From NCBI GenBank assembly GCA_013122435.1, contig WYDT01000001.1:310001-374000 (forward strand): a DNA stretch of 64,000 bases, read 5' to 3'. Below the pieces are notes generated by a model. The model was not told the DNA's origin, did not search any database, and was given only the letters and a program-made list of their open reading frames with translations. The position numbers and the translations under genes are program-made. This DNA is from Chloroflexi bacterium AL-N1 (lineage in GTDB: Bacteria > Chloroflexota > Chloroflexia > Chloroflexales > Roseiflexaceae). Below, piece after piece: positions 52,950-61,845 of the stretch. Position 1 is the first letter of the stretch; the number at the start of each line of letters is the position of its first letter.

Positions 52950-54336
52950 GACTAAGGGTATCAAGGGCAGCCTGTATCTGGGGATCTTCGCTGGGGGTGT
53001 AACGCCACCACTCAGTATCTACCTCGATATCAGGCTGTACACCACGCCCTTCAATGAGTTCACCATTAGGCAGTTGGTAAGCCAGCTCTGCCAACCACAA
53101 GCGGGAACCATCAACGAGTTCATGTGACAGCAGATTCTCTGTATTGCCAGCACTTGCAGTCCCTACAGTACGTGCACGATCCAGTACCTGGAGCCCAGCG
53201 GCAAACATTTCGGCAGCACTCACCGTCTCGCTACCGGTTAACACCACCATAGGCACATTAGCAAATTGTGGCATGAGTGTTCCGCTGGGTACAGTCAATT
53301 CAGAGCTACGATTACGCCCAGCAGTGTTGCCAATGCTTCCACCATCAACAAACAAGCCTATTGTTGCGAGCATCAAGTCCACACGACCACCACCATTGCC
53401 ACGTACATCGATAATCAGTCCTTCTAGTGTCTGATCTTCGGTTAGTGTTTCTAATTGCTCACGTACCCTTTGATCGAGTGCATCAACAAAAAAGGTATCG
53501 ATAGTCAGCAGGCCAATTTGTGTGCCAGGTAGTAATTGTGCCTTAACGGACGAAAATGCTTCGCTTTCGATGATACGACGGACGACTGGTACCTCACGGA
53601 TTGCTCCATCAGGCGAAAGAATGCTGAGATTGACGTAGGTACCAGGAATGCCGCGAACCTCACTCAGAGGACCTCCTGGACCAAATGCTGTTGGATCGTT
53701 AAAATCAATACCCTCAACCTGAACAATGATGTCACGTATTTGCAGGCCAGCTTCCTCTGCAGGGCCTCCATTCGCCAGTTGGGTGATTAAGCCTCCCTCA
53801 CTGACCGCACGAACACTTGCGCCAATGCCACCATAGCTCAATTCACCGTTAAAACGCGCCTGTTCATCAGCAACTTCGCGTGGTGACACAAAGCGTGTGT
53901 GTTCATCACCAAGTCGATCAATCAGTTCATACATTAATGTGTAAAATTCTTCCGTGGTCGCTGCTGCCGCTACACGGGGAGCAAATTCTTCTCGCACCGC
54001 ATTCCAATCAAGGCCACGATAATCGGAATAGACGTAGCGATCACGTATGAGTTCCCACACTTGTGTAAAGACTTCACTTTGTTGCTCTACCGACAGAGGT
54101 GTAGTAGTAGCGGTAGGAGTCACAGGAACAAAGGTTGGTGTTGGTTCAGGCGTTGCTGTCGGGAGTGGTGTTGCACTCGGTTCAAGCGTTGGTGGAAGAG
54201 TTGCAGTAGCGGCTGGTAAAGACGTTGGTGTTGGTTGTTGTGCAATACGTAATGGTATCTGATTACCAAAAGGTACACATGCTACCAAAATCATTGCCAT
54301 AAACCATGTGAGGAAAATGTTGCGAAGTGCTTGCAC
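52906..54336 (-). CDS. S41 family peptidase lipoprotein
   Basis: The 476-residue exported protease begins with a lipoprotein signal (NIFLTWFMAMILVAC, Cys20) and a Thr/Pro linker (LPTATPEPTPTFVPVTPT). A PDZ domain (GGIGASVRAVSEGGLITQLA onward) and the S41 domain (GLIIDVRGNGGGRVDLML; nucleophile Ser in VLTGSETVSAAEMF) follow. The Lys that serves as general base 25 residues later in CtpA proteins is Asn here (TASAGNTEN), as in tricorn-like members. The start is GTG. Likely role: degrading or processing envelope proteins. Confidence 0.92.
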   Translation of the reverse strand: MQALRNIFLTWFMAMILVACVPFGNQIPLRIAQQPTPTSLPAATATLPPTLEPSATPLPTATPEPTPTFVPVTPTATTTPLSVEQQSEVFTQVWELIRDRYVYSDYRGLDWNAVREEFAPRVAAAATTEEFYTLMYELIDRLGDEHTRFVSPREVADEQARFNGELSYGGIGASVRAVSEGGLITQLANGGPAEEAGLQIRDIIVQVEGIDFNDPTAFGPGGPLSEVRGIPGTYVNLSILSPDGAIREVPVVRRIIESEAFSSVKAQLLPGTQIGLLTIDTFFVDALDQRVREQLETLTEDQTLEGLIIDVRGNGGGRVDLMLATIGLFVDGGSIGNTAGRNRSSELTVPSGTLMPQFANVPMVVLTGSETVSAAEMFAAGLQVLDRARTVGTASAGNTENLLSHELVDGSRLWLAELAYQLPNGELIEGRGVQPDIEVDTEWWRYTPSEDPQIQAALDTLSPISESEPAPGSGAQ

Positions 54337-54376
54337 GACTCAAATAATCCTATTCTATGTTGATATAAGGGTTATC

Positions 54377-55192
54377 TTACAACCCAAGCTGCTGGGCAAG
54401 TTTTTCAAAATCGTTGAGTGGAAATGGTGCGCCGACATACACAAGCGCACGTGTAAATCCAAGTTGTTGCCATTGTTCCAACAGTGCTTTGGAATCGCTG
54501 ATGAAATCTGGCCACATTGGATGAACAGACAAATCAAACCCCTCACGGCTACGACCACGTTCAGCGAGCCCTGCATCAAGTGCTTCAAATAATTGTGAGA
54601 AGCGTTGACGATCACGCCAGTGCAGATTGAGCCCATCAGCATAACGCCCTGCCAACCGTACCATCCGTGGGCCACTGGCGCCCACAATCAGGTGTGGTGG
54701 TGGCGCTTGTCGAGGTGACGAAATGGCTTCTGTGAGTTGATAATGCTGGCCCTCAAATGTGACAGGTTCACCAGACCACAGTGCAGGAATGATTTGTAAT
54801 GCCTCGGAAACGCACTCTACCCGCTCACGTGGAGACCCCTGATCAATACCAAATTGTGCTTGCTCATATGCCAACCCGCCGGCACCAAGCCCCAATTCAC
54901 AACGCCCACCAGATATTTCGTGGAGCGTTGCAGCGACCTTGGCCAATCGCCCAGGGTGCCGATTAGTAATGTTTGCGACCAGGGTGCCAAGTGTGAGGTG
55001 CGTTGTAGCTTCAGCGAGGGCAGCCAGGGTTGTCCAGCCCTCTAGAACCGGTTCATAAGGATCGTTCCATGAGACATAGTGATCCCACACCCAGACTGAG
55101 TCAAACCCTAACACATCAAGTTGTTGTGCGGCTTCACGAAGCTGTGTATAGTTTGAACCAAAGGTTCCAAGACAAAACCCAACTGTAGTCAT
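54377..55192 (-). CDS. LLM class F420-dependent oxidoreductase-like protein
   Basis: The 271-residue luciferase-like TIM-barrel protein has GFCLGTFGSNYTQLREAAQQ at the start, then LGFDSVWVWDHYVSWNDPYE, LGTLVANITNRHPGRLAKVA, SGGRCELGLGAGGLAYEQAQ and APPPHLIVGASGPRMVRLAG. These are features of the F420-dependent LLM subfamily used in redox of secondary substrates. I chose the ATG at 55192, since the residues before it (MQYGMIICILFIPFF) do not belong to the fold, although the ribosome binding site is weak. The genes for F420 synthesis are not in the window. Confidence 0.88.
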   Translation of the reverse strand: MTTVGFCLGTFGSNYTQLREAAQQLDVLGFDSVWVWDHYVSWNDPYEPVLEGWTTLAALAEATTHLTLGTLVANITNRHPGRLAKVAATLHEISGGRCELGLGAGGLAYEQAQFGIDQGSPRERVECVSEALQIIPALWSGEPVTFEGQHYQLTEAISSPRQAPPPHLIVGASGPRMVRLAGRYADGLNLHWRDRQRFSQLFEALDAGLAERGRSREGFDLSVHPMWPDFISDSKALLEQWQQLGFTRALVYVGAPFPLNDFEKLAQQLGL

Positions 55193-55302
55193 TAGTTTTG
55201 TGATCAGTAGAAAAAATGGTATGAATAATATGCATATAATCATACCATATTGCACTGCATTATGCTGATGAGGATGATAAGTGTGCTCTCAGGGAATTGT
55301 AT

Positions 55303-55364
55303 TCTGATATGCTACATTTGATGTACCCGCTTATCTGATATGCTACATTTGATGTACCCGCTTA
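55303..55364. repeat. Two perfect tandem copies of a 31-base unit
   Basis: The unit beginning TCTGATATGCTACATTTGAT and ending CCCGCTTA occupies 55303-55333 and again 55334-55364 with no difference. It lies in the divergent gap between the LLM oxidoreductase and the peptidoglycan-binding protein gene. Two copies only, so it is a recent local duplication rather than an array. Confidence 0.95.
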
Positions 55365-55498
55365 AAAGTTATCAAATTGTTTACAGGGTAAAGTATTGCT
55401 TTTACAGTTTTGTGACACGGAGTGGATAGGAAAAATGCTACACTCCATATAACATATTAGCATATCTAAATGTCAAATATATAGGAAAGGAGGCTTAT

Positions 55499-56698
55499 AT
55501 GAAATACATCATTAACCGATTGAGAAATATTTACTACCCTCCAACAATACGACGGCGGATGGTGGGAGGAGTTGGTGTTATGATTCTCTGTATGACACCA
55601 TCGTTTGTAGCGGCACAAAACGTTCAACCACCTGATCAAGACGCTCCTTCAGTGGTGATTGAAACGGGTTCTACTGACTCTCATTTGTTAAACCAAGCCA
55701 GAAGCCCATACGAGACATCTTCAGTTCTGACGTTAACTCAGGGTGTACCACAGGAAGTTATCGAATTTGTTCAGGCTCTTGTGGGAAATAACCGTAATCC
55801 ACAAACTCAAAATACTTCATCAGATACCACGACAGCAGCACAAGTGCGTACTATTCCATCTGATCGTAACTGGCCAGTTGTACGTTATGGAGACAGCAGC
55901 GAGAATGTGGTAACCCTGCAGGCTATGTTACGGCAGCGGGGTTACGATGTTGCGTACAATGGGGTGTTTGATGCTCAAACGTACGCTGCTGTAAGGCAAT
56001 TCCAGACTGATAGTAGGTTGGAAGATGATGGTATTGTAGGACACAATACATGGGAAGCATTAGTCTCCACTATTCGTTCAGGCGATAATAATCTTGTTGT
56101 GGAAGCATTGCAACGCCAATTGGTTAACAGATATGGATATGAGATTGGTGTGGATGGTAAATTTGGTTCTAGCGAGACACAGCCAACCGTAATTGATTTC
56201 CAACGATCCCATGGTTTATCCCCTGATGGTGTTGTTGGCCCGGATACCTGGGCGGTTTTGTTATCTGGTACAGGCGGAGGGAGTCAAAATAACGGGACTT
56301 TGAGCCACGCAGAAGCCATGGAAAGACTTAATGAAGCTGGCATTCCTGTAGTTGCATCTGGTGGATACGTTGGCACTGATCGAACCAGACGTAATGGAAC
56401 ATCATTAGAACAGGTACGAGAAGCATCTATTGATGGCATTATTAGGTTTCAACAGGAGTGTAATTGCGATATTACAATCACAGGTGGAACTGAGACCTGG
56501 ATTCATGCTGGTGGAACACCTAGCCATCACAGTGGCCATAAAATCGATATTAGCGTAAGTGCCGAAGTAGACAACTATATCGAGACAAACTACACATACA
56601 TTGGAGATCGTGGAAATGATCCAATGTATCGTGATCCAGATGGCAACATCTTTGTACGGGAAGATAGTCCACTCCACTGGGATATTCTTTTCAATTGA
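55499..56698 (+). CDS. Secreted peptidoglycan-binding protein with M15-like C-terminal domain
   Basis: The 399-residue exported protein has a signal peptide (GVGVMILCMTPSFVAAQ), a disordered linker, and two PG_binding_1 domains (YGDSSENVVTLQAMLRQRGY, QFQTDSRLEDDGIVGHNTWE; then RQLVNRYGYEIGVDGKFGSS, FQRSHGLSPDGVVGPDTWAV). The C-terminal domain (about 265-399) carries GTPSHHSGHKIDISVS and a final PLHWDILF, matching the His/Asp/His zinc site of M15-type peptidases. A role in cell-wall turnover is likely. AAGGAGG lies seven bases before the ATG. Confidence 0.88.
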   Translation: MKYIINRLRNIYYPPTIRRRMVGGVGVMILCMTPSFVAAQNVQPPDQDAPSVVIETGSTDSHLLNQARSPYETSSVLTLTQGVPQEVIEFVQALVGNNRNPQTQNTSSDTTTAAQVRTIPSDRNWPVVRYGDSSENVVTLQAMLRQRGYDVAYNGVFDAQTYAAVRQFQTDSRLEDDGIVGHNTWEALVSTIRSGDNNLVVEALQRQLVNRYGYEIGVDGKFGSSETQPTVIDFQRSHGLSPDGVVGPDTWAVLLSGTGGGSQNNGTLSHAEAMERLNEAGIPVVASGGYVGTDRTRRNGTSLEQVREASIDGIIRFQQECNCDITITGGTETWIHAGGTPSHHSGHKIDISVSAEVDNYIETNYTYIGDRGNDPMYRDPDGNIFVREDSPLHWDILFN

Positions 56699-56798
56699 TA
56701 GTGTCCATTAATATACAAGCATTAGGAGATTTGGTACTTTAACACCAGGTGATAACTGCATTGTGAGCATGTACAACGAATGATCTCTGGCGCGCTAG

Positions 56799-56843
56799 AA
56801 AACTGTCTGCATGAATCCGACAGGACTCATCAGGCAGTTTTTG
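56799..56843 (+). terminator. Rho-independent terminator
   Basis: AAAACTG (56799-56805), CTG and ATGA on the left arm pair with TCAT, CAG and CAGTTTT (56835-56841) on the right with single unpaired bases, ending in five T. It closes the peptidoglycan-binding gene. The remaining 228 bases before the next gene show no further feature that I can support. Confidence 0.75.
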
Positions 56844-57071
56844 TATGGATAGCACAGTTTTGATAAATCTACAAAATGGGGCAATCTACCTTATCTTACC
56901 ACGTTTTTCTGTATATCTTCATCCAACGCTAGAATGTAACTAAAAGGCCGCATCTGATCTTGTATCTTGTATGACATGCAATTCAGAAAACACATGTATA
57001 ATGATCCATATATGTTCCCCATTGATATTGAAAGACGTACAAGTTTTACTTTGATCAGGAGCAGAGAAATT

Positions 57072-58412
57072 ATGCAAGTAAATCCCGGTATTTTTAAGGC
57101 CTACGATATTCGTGGAATCTATCCAACCGATCTCAATGAAGATATTGCGTACGCTATTGGACGCGCGTTTGTGACATTTCTCAAGGTTGACGAGGTGATT
57201 GTTGGCCGTGATATGCGTGTTTCTGGTCCTTCCATCTTTGATTCAGTCACACGTGGGCTGATGGACCAGGGCGCTAATGTCGTGAACATCGGTATGGTCA
57301 GCACCGATCAGTATTATTTTGCGTGTACCGAATTAAAACTTCCTGGTATGATGGTTACTGCTTCACATAACCCAAAAGAATATACTGGTTTTAAGATGGT
57401 TCGTCAGATGCCCTATCTGCTGAGTGGCAACGAAGGTATTCAGGACTTGCGACGGATTGTGGAGACCGAAGATTTTGCCCCGACAACACGCAAGGGCAGC
57501 ATGCGTGAGAAGGATCTCTCCGAGCAGTTTATCAAGGCCGTGCTTGAACTGATCGATGTCACCTCTCTGAAACCACTCAAGGTGATCGCTGATACGGGCA
57601 ACGGTATGGTCGGCCCCATCCTCAAGCGAGTTTACGATCACTTGCCAGTGCATTTAACGGGCCTCTATCTCGACCCTGATGGCACCCTACCAAACCACGG
57701 CCTTGATCCGCTTCAACCAGAAAATCGTGCAGAACTGGAGCAACGTGTCGTGTCCGATGGCGCTGATGTGGGCTTTGCATTCGATGGAGATGGCGACCGC
57801 TTTTTTGTGATCGATGATCGCGGTGAGTTTGTCGCGGGCGATTATATGACGGCCTTGATGGGGCGCTACTTACTCGAGAAAAAGCCCGGTAGCAAAATCG
57901 TCTATGATGTGCGTGCTTCGTGGGCTGTCCCTGAGCTAATCAGCGAAGTCGGTGGAATTCCGCTAATGGAACGTGTTGGCCATGCCTTTATCAAAACTCG
58001 TATGGCTGCCGAGAGCGCACTCTTTGCTGGTGAGGTCACTGGTCACTATTACTTCCAGGACTTTAATTATGCTGATTCTGGTGTGATTCCCTCATTGATT
58101 ATTCTCGAAATGCTTTCAAAGAAGGGCGTAAAGATGTCAGATCTGCTCAAACCGCTGGAAGCAAAATATTTTATCTCAGGTGAAATAAACTCACGGGTAG
58201 CAGATGCTCCAGCCAAAATGAAAGAATTAGAGACACGTTTCAGCGATGGGAAAGTCGAGCACATGGATGGTGTTTCGGTAACGTACCCAACCTGGCATTT
58301 CAATGTACGCGCCTCGAACACCGAACCATTGGTGCGCCTGAATCTTGAGGCATTGACACGGAGAGAAATGGAACAACGTCGGGACGAAGTGTTACATATT
58401 ATCCGCTCCTAA
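57072..58412 (+). CDS. Phosphomannomutase/phosphoglucomutase (ManB/AlgC type)
   Basis: The 446-residue enzyme interconverts hexose 1- and 6-phosphates for cell-surface sugar synthesis. The start motif FKAYDIRGIYPTDLNEDIA, the catalytic phosphoserine loop MVTASHNPKEYTGFKM, the metal loop AFDGDGDRFFV, the sugar-binding loop GEVTGHYYFQD and the phosphate-binding loop VRASNTEPLVRLN are all present in order. The ATG at 57072 is preferred because of AGGAG upstream and the family N-terminus. The next gene, a DUF624 protein, follows after 39 bases on the same strand. Confidence 0.95.
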   Translation: MQVNPGIFKAYDIRGIYPTDLNEDIAYAIGRAFVTFLKVDEVIVGRDMRVSGPSIFDSVTRGLMDQGANVVNIGMVSTDQYYFACTELKLPGMMVTASHNPKEYTGFKMVRQMPYLLSGNEGIQDLRRIVETEDFAPTTRKGSMREKDLSEQFIKAVLELIDVTSLKPLKVIADTGNGMVGPILKRVYDHLPVHLTGLYLDPDGTLPNHGLDPLQPENRAELEQRVVSDGADVGFAFDGDGDRFFVIDDRGEFVAGDYMTALMGRYLLEKKPGSKIVYDVRASWAVPELISEVGGIPLMERVGHAFIKTRMAAESALFAGEVTGHYYFQDFNYADSGVIPSLIILEMLSKKGVKMSDLLKPLEAKYFISGEINSRVADAPAKMKELETRFSDGKVEHMDGVSVTYPTWHFNVRASNTEPLVRLNLEALTRREMEQRRDEVLHIIRS

Positions 58413-58451
58413 ATCGTAGTGTGTTTGCCCTCGGTGATGAAAGAGGCTGTT

Positions 58452-59222
58452 ATGTTCAAAGTACTCTGGCTTGCAATCAAAGACCTTTTTGATGAACTAT
58501 TTGTATTGATGGGTGTCAACATTGTGTGGATTTTGATCAATCTGCCCCTCTTTGGTCTGACATTTATCTTTGCAAATCCGGATACACTGTTTCTGGCATC
58601 GATTACACTCTTACTATCAATCCTGACGTTAGGTCCAACGAATGCAGGGTTATACATCGTTGCAGAACGCGTCACCGAGGGGCGAAAAATAGGTGTTGGC
58701 ACCTTTTTTGAAGGCTTGCGGTCGCATGTGCGATTGAGTTGGCAGGTCTATGGTACCTGGATGTTTGGCTTGCTACTCATCCTGGTCAACCTCCAATTCT
58801 ATGCGGGCATGGGCAATGTACTCGGGGCATTCTTACTGGTACTCTTTCTCTATATTCTGTTGATCTGGTTTGGCATCCTGATTTATATTGGCCCATTAAT
58901 GATTATCCAGGTCGACAAACGCCTCCGCATGATCGCTCGCAATGCCCTGCTCATGACTCTGGGGAGACCATTATTTACCATTGGTACGCTTATTGTAATG
59001 GGATTGATCAGTGTTGTGTCGTTCATTGTAGGGATTCTGGTGCTCCTGGTCACCTTCTCATTTTTTGCGCTGTGGGGCTTCCATGCCACCAACAAACTCA
59101 TTAAGGATGCGGAAGACCGTCGTGCTAAGATGGAAGAGAAGACCCAGCAAAAAGCGACTGCTGCGGGTAATCCGTACAGTACCGAAAAAGGACGTGGCGG
59201 GCAGATTCGCCCCCGCGATTGA
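58452..59222 (+). CDS. DUF624 (YesL-like) membrane protein
   Basis: The 256-residue protein has five to six membrane helices and the DUF624 features: NIVWILINLPLFGLTFIF at the start, LGPTNAGLYIVAERVTEGRK in the middle, and a glycine-rich last helix pair. In other bacteria such genes often stand beside carbohydrate uptake or use genes, which agrees with the phosphomannomutase gene upstream. The C-terminal 40 residues are basic and hydrophilic (DAEDRRAKMEEKTQQKATAA). The ATG at 58452 is set by AGAGG six bases before it. Confidence 0.85.
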   Translation: MFKVLWLAIKDLFDELFVLMGVNIVWILINLPLFGLTFIFANPDTLFLASITLLLSILTLGPTNAGLYIVAERVTEGRKIGVGTFFEGLRSHVRLSWQVYGTWMFGLLLILVNLQFYAGMGNVLGAFLLVLFLYILLIWFGILIYIGPLMIIQVDKRLRMIARNALLMTLGRPLFTIGTLIVMGLISVVSFIVGILVLLVTFSFFALWGFHATNKLIKDAEDRRAKMEEKTQQKATAAGNPYSTEKGRGGQIRPRD

Positions 59223-59291
59223 CAACGGTCCACCATGTATTACGTTATGCGTCGAAGGGGTTTCATCTGTCATTGTGAGGGAGGGTCACAC

Positions 59292-60581
59292 ATGACTGAC
59301 CACAGCTATCTTGATGTACGTCGTACGCTCTGTACTGCTATAGGAACAGCTTTGCTTACGTTGGCCATCGTGTATACATTCGCGCTCTACATTGCTCCTG
59401 TTCAGGCCCAAAGTGGCACCATTGAACTCGCTATCGACAAAAGGCTGCAGGGAAGTGATGTCGTACAGGTCGGCCAGGAACTCTTGTTCACCATTCGTAT
59501 CGCCAACAACTCGAACAATATCACCGTTACCGAGCTGCCTCTGATCGACGAATACGACTCGAACATTATCAGTTTTGTGCGTGCTGATCCCGTGCCTTCG
59601 ACAACCAGTGAGGGTATCTTGACATGGAATGATTTGACCAGCACCTTTGGTGAATTGCCACCGGGTGAAATCATCACTGTTACAACCGTCTTTCGTGCTA
59701 TCCGTGCCGAAGTAGCCACCATCAACCGTGCGCGCATTGAAGCGGCCCAGGGTTCTGGCGGCGAAAGCGGTGGTGGTGAGGATGGTGCAAGTAGTGGTGA
59801 GGCCGAAGGTGGACGAGTCATCGTCACCAAGGCACTCGCGCAAGATTCGCCCGCTGTGAATGGCCAAACAATCACCTTCACCATCTCGATCCGTAATGAT
59901 GGTGCTGCTGATATCGTAAGTTTGCCGCTTGAAGATACGCCCAACACCGAATTCTTGCAGTTTATTGAAGCCGATCCGCCTCCCTCATCTGTTGAGTCTG
60001 GCGGTACCGTATTGCGTTGGGATGATGTTTTGCCGGATCTGGGTTTGTCTCGCTTGCGCCCAGATGAAGTCATAACCGTTACGACCGTCTTTACAGCGCT
60101 CAAATCGTTTGAGGGAACAGGTATCAACAACTCGAATGCGGTTGAGGTTCAGGATGAGTTTGGCAATCAAGTTGAAGCGCCCCGTCAGGACGAAGTGCCC
60201 ATTCGTATTGTTCCAGGACCCGATGAAGTCACACCAACGGCCACACCGGAGCCAGCACAACCACGTGATGACGATGACGACGATGATGGTGGTAGTGCTG
60301 AGTCAACTGTGACACCCATACCAAATGTGCCTACCATCGTTGTAACGCCCACCACCGATCTGGTGACTCCAACCGAGGAGTTGACTGGCACGACAGATCT
60401 GCCTGTTGTTGAGGAATTAACACCTACTGCTGTGATGACGCCAGTGGATGCTGATATACCTGCGGCGCTGCCAGAAACGGGGAGGGACAGTGCCATTAGT
60501 GGTTGGTTATTGATTGGGGTGGCGCTGGCCAGCGCAGGAATGCTGGTGGTACTCTATCGACGCAGCCAAATGCCGCGATAG
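59292..60581 (+). CDS. LPETG-anchored surface protein with DUF11-type repeats
   Basis: The 429-residue protein has a signal peptide (AIGTALLTLAIVYTFALYIA, cut near VQAQS) and two beta-sandwich repeats like DUF11 domains (VQVGQELLFTIRIANNSNNI and AVNGQTITFTISIRNDGAAD, each followed by an ITVTTVFRA/T motif). A Glu/Gly-rich linker, a Thr/Pro/acidic stalk with a run of Asp, then LPETG, a membrane segment (GWLLIGVALASAGMLVVLY) and a positive tail (RRSQMPR) form a typical sortase signal. It should be linked to the cell wall. GGAGGG is upstream of the ATG. No sortase gene is in the window. Confidence 0.88.
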   Translation: MTDHSYLDVRRTLCTAIGTALLTLAIVYTFALYIAPVQAQSGTIELAIDKRLQGSDVVQVGQELLFTIRIANNSNNITVTELPLIDEYDSNIISFVRADPVPSTTSEGILTWNDLTSTFGELPPGEIITVTTVFRAIRAEVATINRARIEAAQGSGGESGGGEDGASSGEAEGGRVIVTKALAQDSPAVNGQTITFTISIRNDGAADIVSLPLEDTPNTEFLQFIEADPPPSSVESGGTVLRWDDVLPDLGLSRLRPDEVITVTTVFTALKSFEGTGINNSNAVEVQDEFGNQVEAPRQDEVPIRIVPGPDEVTPTATPEPAQPRDDDDDDDGGSAESTVTPIPNVPTIVVTPTTDLVTPTEELTGTTDLPVVEELTPTAVMTPVDADIPAALPETGRDSAISGWLLIGVALASAGMLVVLYRRSQMPR

Positions 60582-60588
60582 AACCGCC

Positions 60589-61845
60589 CTAGATAACAAA
60601 ACGTGCAAACACCTGATTGCCTAGCATCCATCCACGTTTGGTAAGCCGCACGCCCAGTTCATCACGCTCGACGAGACCTTTGAACCAAAGCTCGTCGAGC
60701 AGATCTCCATACACATCGTTGAGTTCCACACCACAACGATCCCTGAAGTGGGCATGGCTCACTCCGACGTTTAAGCGCAGTCCCATGAACATCGTCTCAG
60801 CATACAGATCGTGTTCTGTGAGGGGAATTGTCTCGTGTGTGGGCAACGTATTCTGACGGATCTGAGCGATATATTCATCAATACCGAGGATATCGTAGTA
60901 CCGATTTGGAAAGACGTGTCCATGAGCCCCTGCCCCACAGGCCAGATAGTCGGTATTAAACCAATATGCCATATTGTGATGCGATGCCTGTCCGGGCAGG
61001 ACGGGATGTTCGTTCGATGGTGCACCCTGATCACGTGCCCAATTACTTATTTCATAATGTACATATCCGGCCTCATCAAAGTGCTGCATCGCCAACTCAT
61101 ACATTTCACCGGCAGTATCATCGTCAGGGACGGTCACATGGCCATTGAGTATCTGTGCGTAGAGGGGGGTCTCTTCCTCCAGAATGAGCGAGTAGAGTGA
61201 AAAATGATCGGCCCCCCATGTGACGATGTCACGTAGTGTCTCGTCCCACTGCTCAACTGTTTGGTCAGGCAACCCAAAAATAAAATCAAGATTAATGCGT
61301 TCAAAACCGGCTATGCGTGTGTCCTCGTAGCTTGTACGTGCCTCAGCAGCTGTGTGCGTACGCCCAAGCACACGTAGTGTTGGATCGTGCAGACTTTGTA
61401 CACCCATACTGATCCGATTGATGCCAAGGTCGCGCAACGAACGTAGATAATCACGTCCGAGCACTATACCGGGATTGGCTTCAATTGTCACCTCTGCCTG
61501 ATCCAGTGGAATAAGGTGGTTTGCCGTAGTCAATACCTTTTCCATGAGTTCAAGTGGGAGCATCGTTGGTGTGCCACCCCCCAGAAAGACGGTTGGCAAC
61601 AAATCCGAACGTAGCACAGGCGGCGCCAGAGGAGTGGGTACACGGAGGGCGGTTTGCCGCGATTGCTGTGCTTGATCCCCAGGTATCAGGACCGATTGTC
61701 GACGCAGATCAAGCTCTGTACACAGTGCATCGACATACGTGTCCATACGATCTTCCATATTGGCGTAAGTATTGAAATCGCAATACGAACAGCGTCGATG
61801 ACAGAACGGGATATGAATGTAAAGATGACGAACACAAGCTGTCAT
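60589..61845 (-). CDS. hemW: Radical SAM heme chaperone HemW (HemN-like)
   Basis: The 418-residue protein has the radical SAM cluster motif HIPFCHRRCSYCDFNTYAN (Cx3Cx2C) near residue 11, the GGGTPTML motif, the VTIEANPG stretch and the C-terminal HemN_C region (GLRLNVGVS, LVERDELGVRLTKRGWML). The start HLYIHIPFC without the longer HemN N-terminus is that of HemW, which transfers heme to proteins, not of coproporphyrinogen dehydrogenase. Its start overlaps the stop of the CDF transporter gene by four bases, so they are translated together. Confidence 0.93.
   Translation of the reverse strand: MTACVRHLYIHIPFCHRRCSYCDFNTYANMEDRMDTYVDALCTELDLRRQSVLIPGDQAQQSRQTALRVPTPLAPPVLRSDLLPTVFLGGGTPTMLPLELMEKVLTTANHLIPLDQAEVTIEANPGIVLGRDYLRSLRDLGINRISMGVQSLHDPTLRVLGRTHTAAEARTSYEDTRIAGFERINLDFIFGLPDQTVEQWDETLRDIVTWGADHFSLYSLILEEETPLYAQILNGHVTVPDDDTAGEMYELAMQHFDEAGYVHYEISNWARDQGAPSNEHPVLPGQASHHNMAYWFNTDYLACGAGAHGHVFPNRYYDILGIDEYIAQIRQNTLPTHETIPLTEHDLYAETMFMGLRLNVGVSHAHFRDRCGVELNDVYGDLLDELWFKGLVERDELGVRLTKRGWMLGNQVFARFVI

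Noticed and set aside
55303-55364. Tandem repeat considered as the start of a CRISPR array
   Set aside because: The two units are directly joined with no spacer, and there are no cas genes.
59402-60130. Minus-strand open frames of up to 242 codons inside the LPETG protein gene
   Set aside because: Antisense to a gene with clear signal peptide, repeats and sorting signal. The translation is Ser/Thr/Val-rich shadow sequence.
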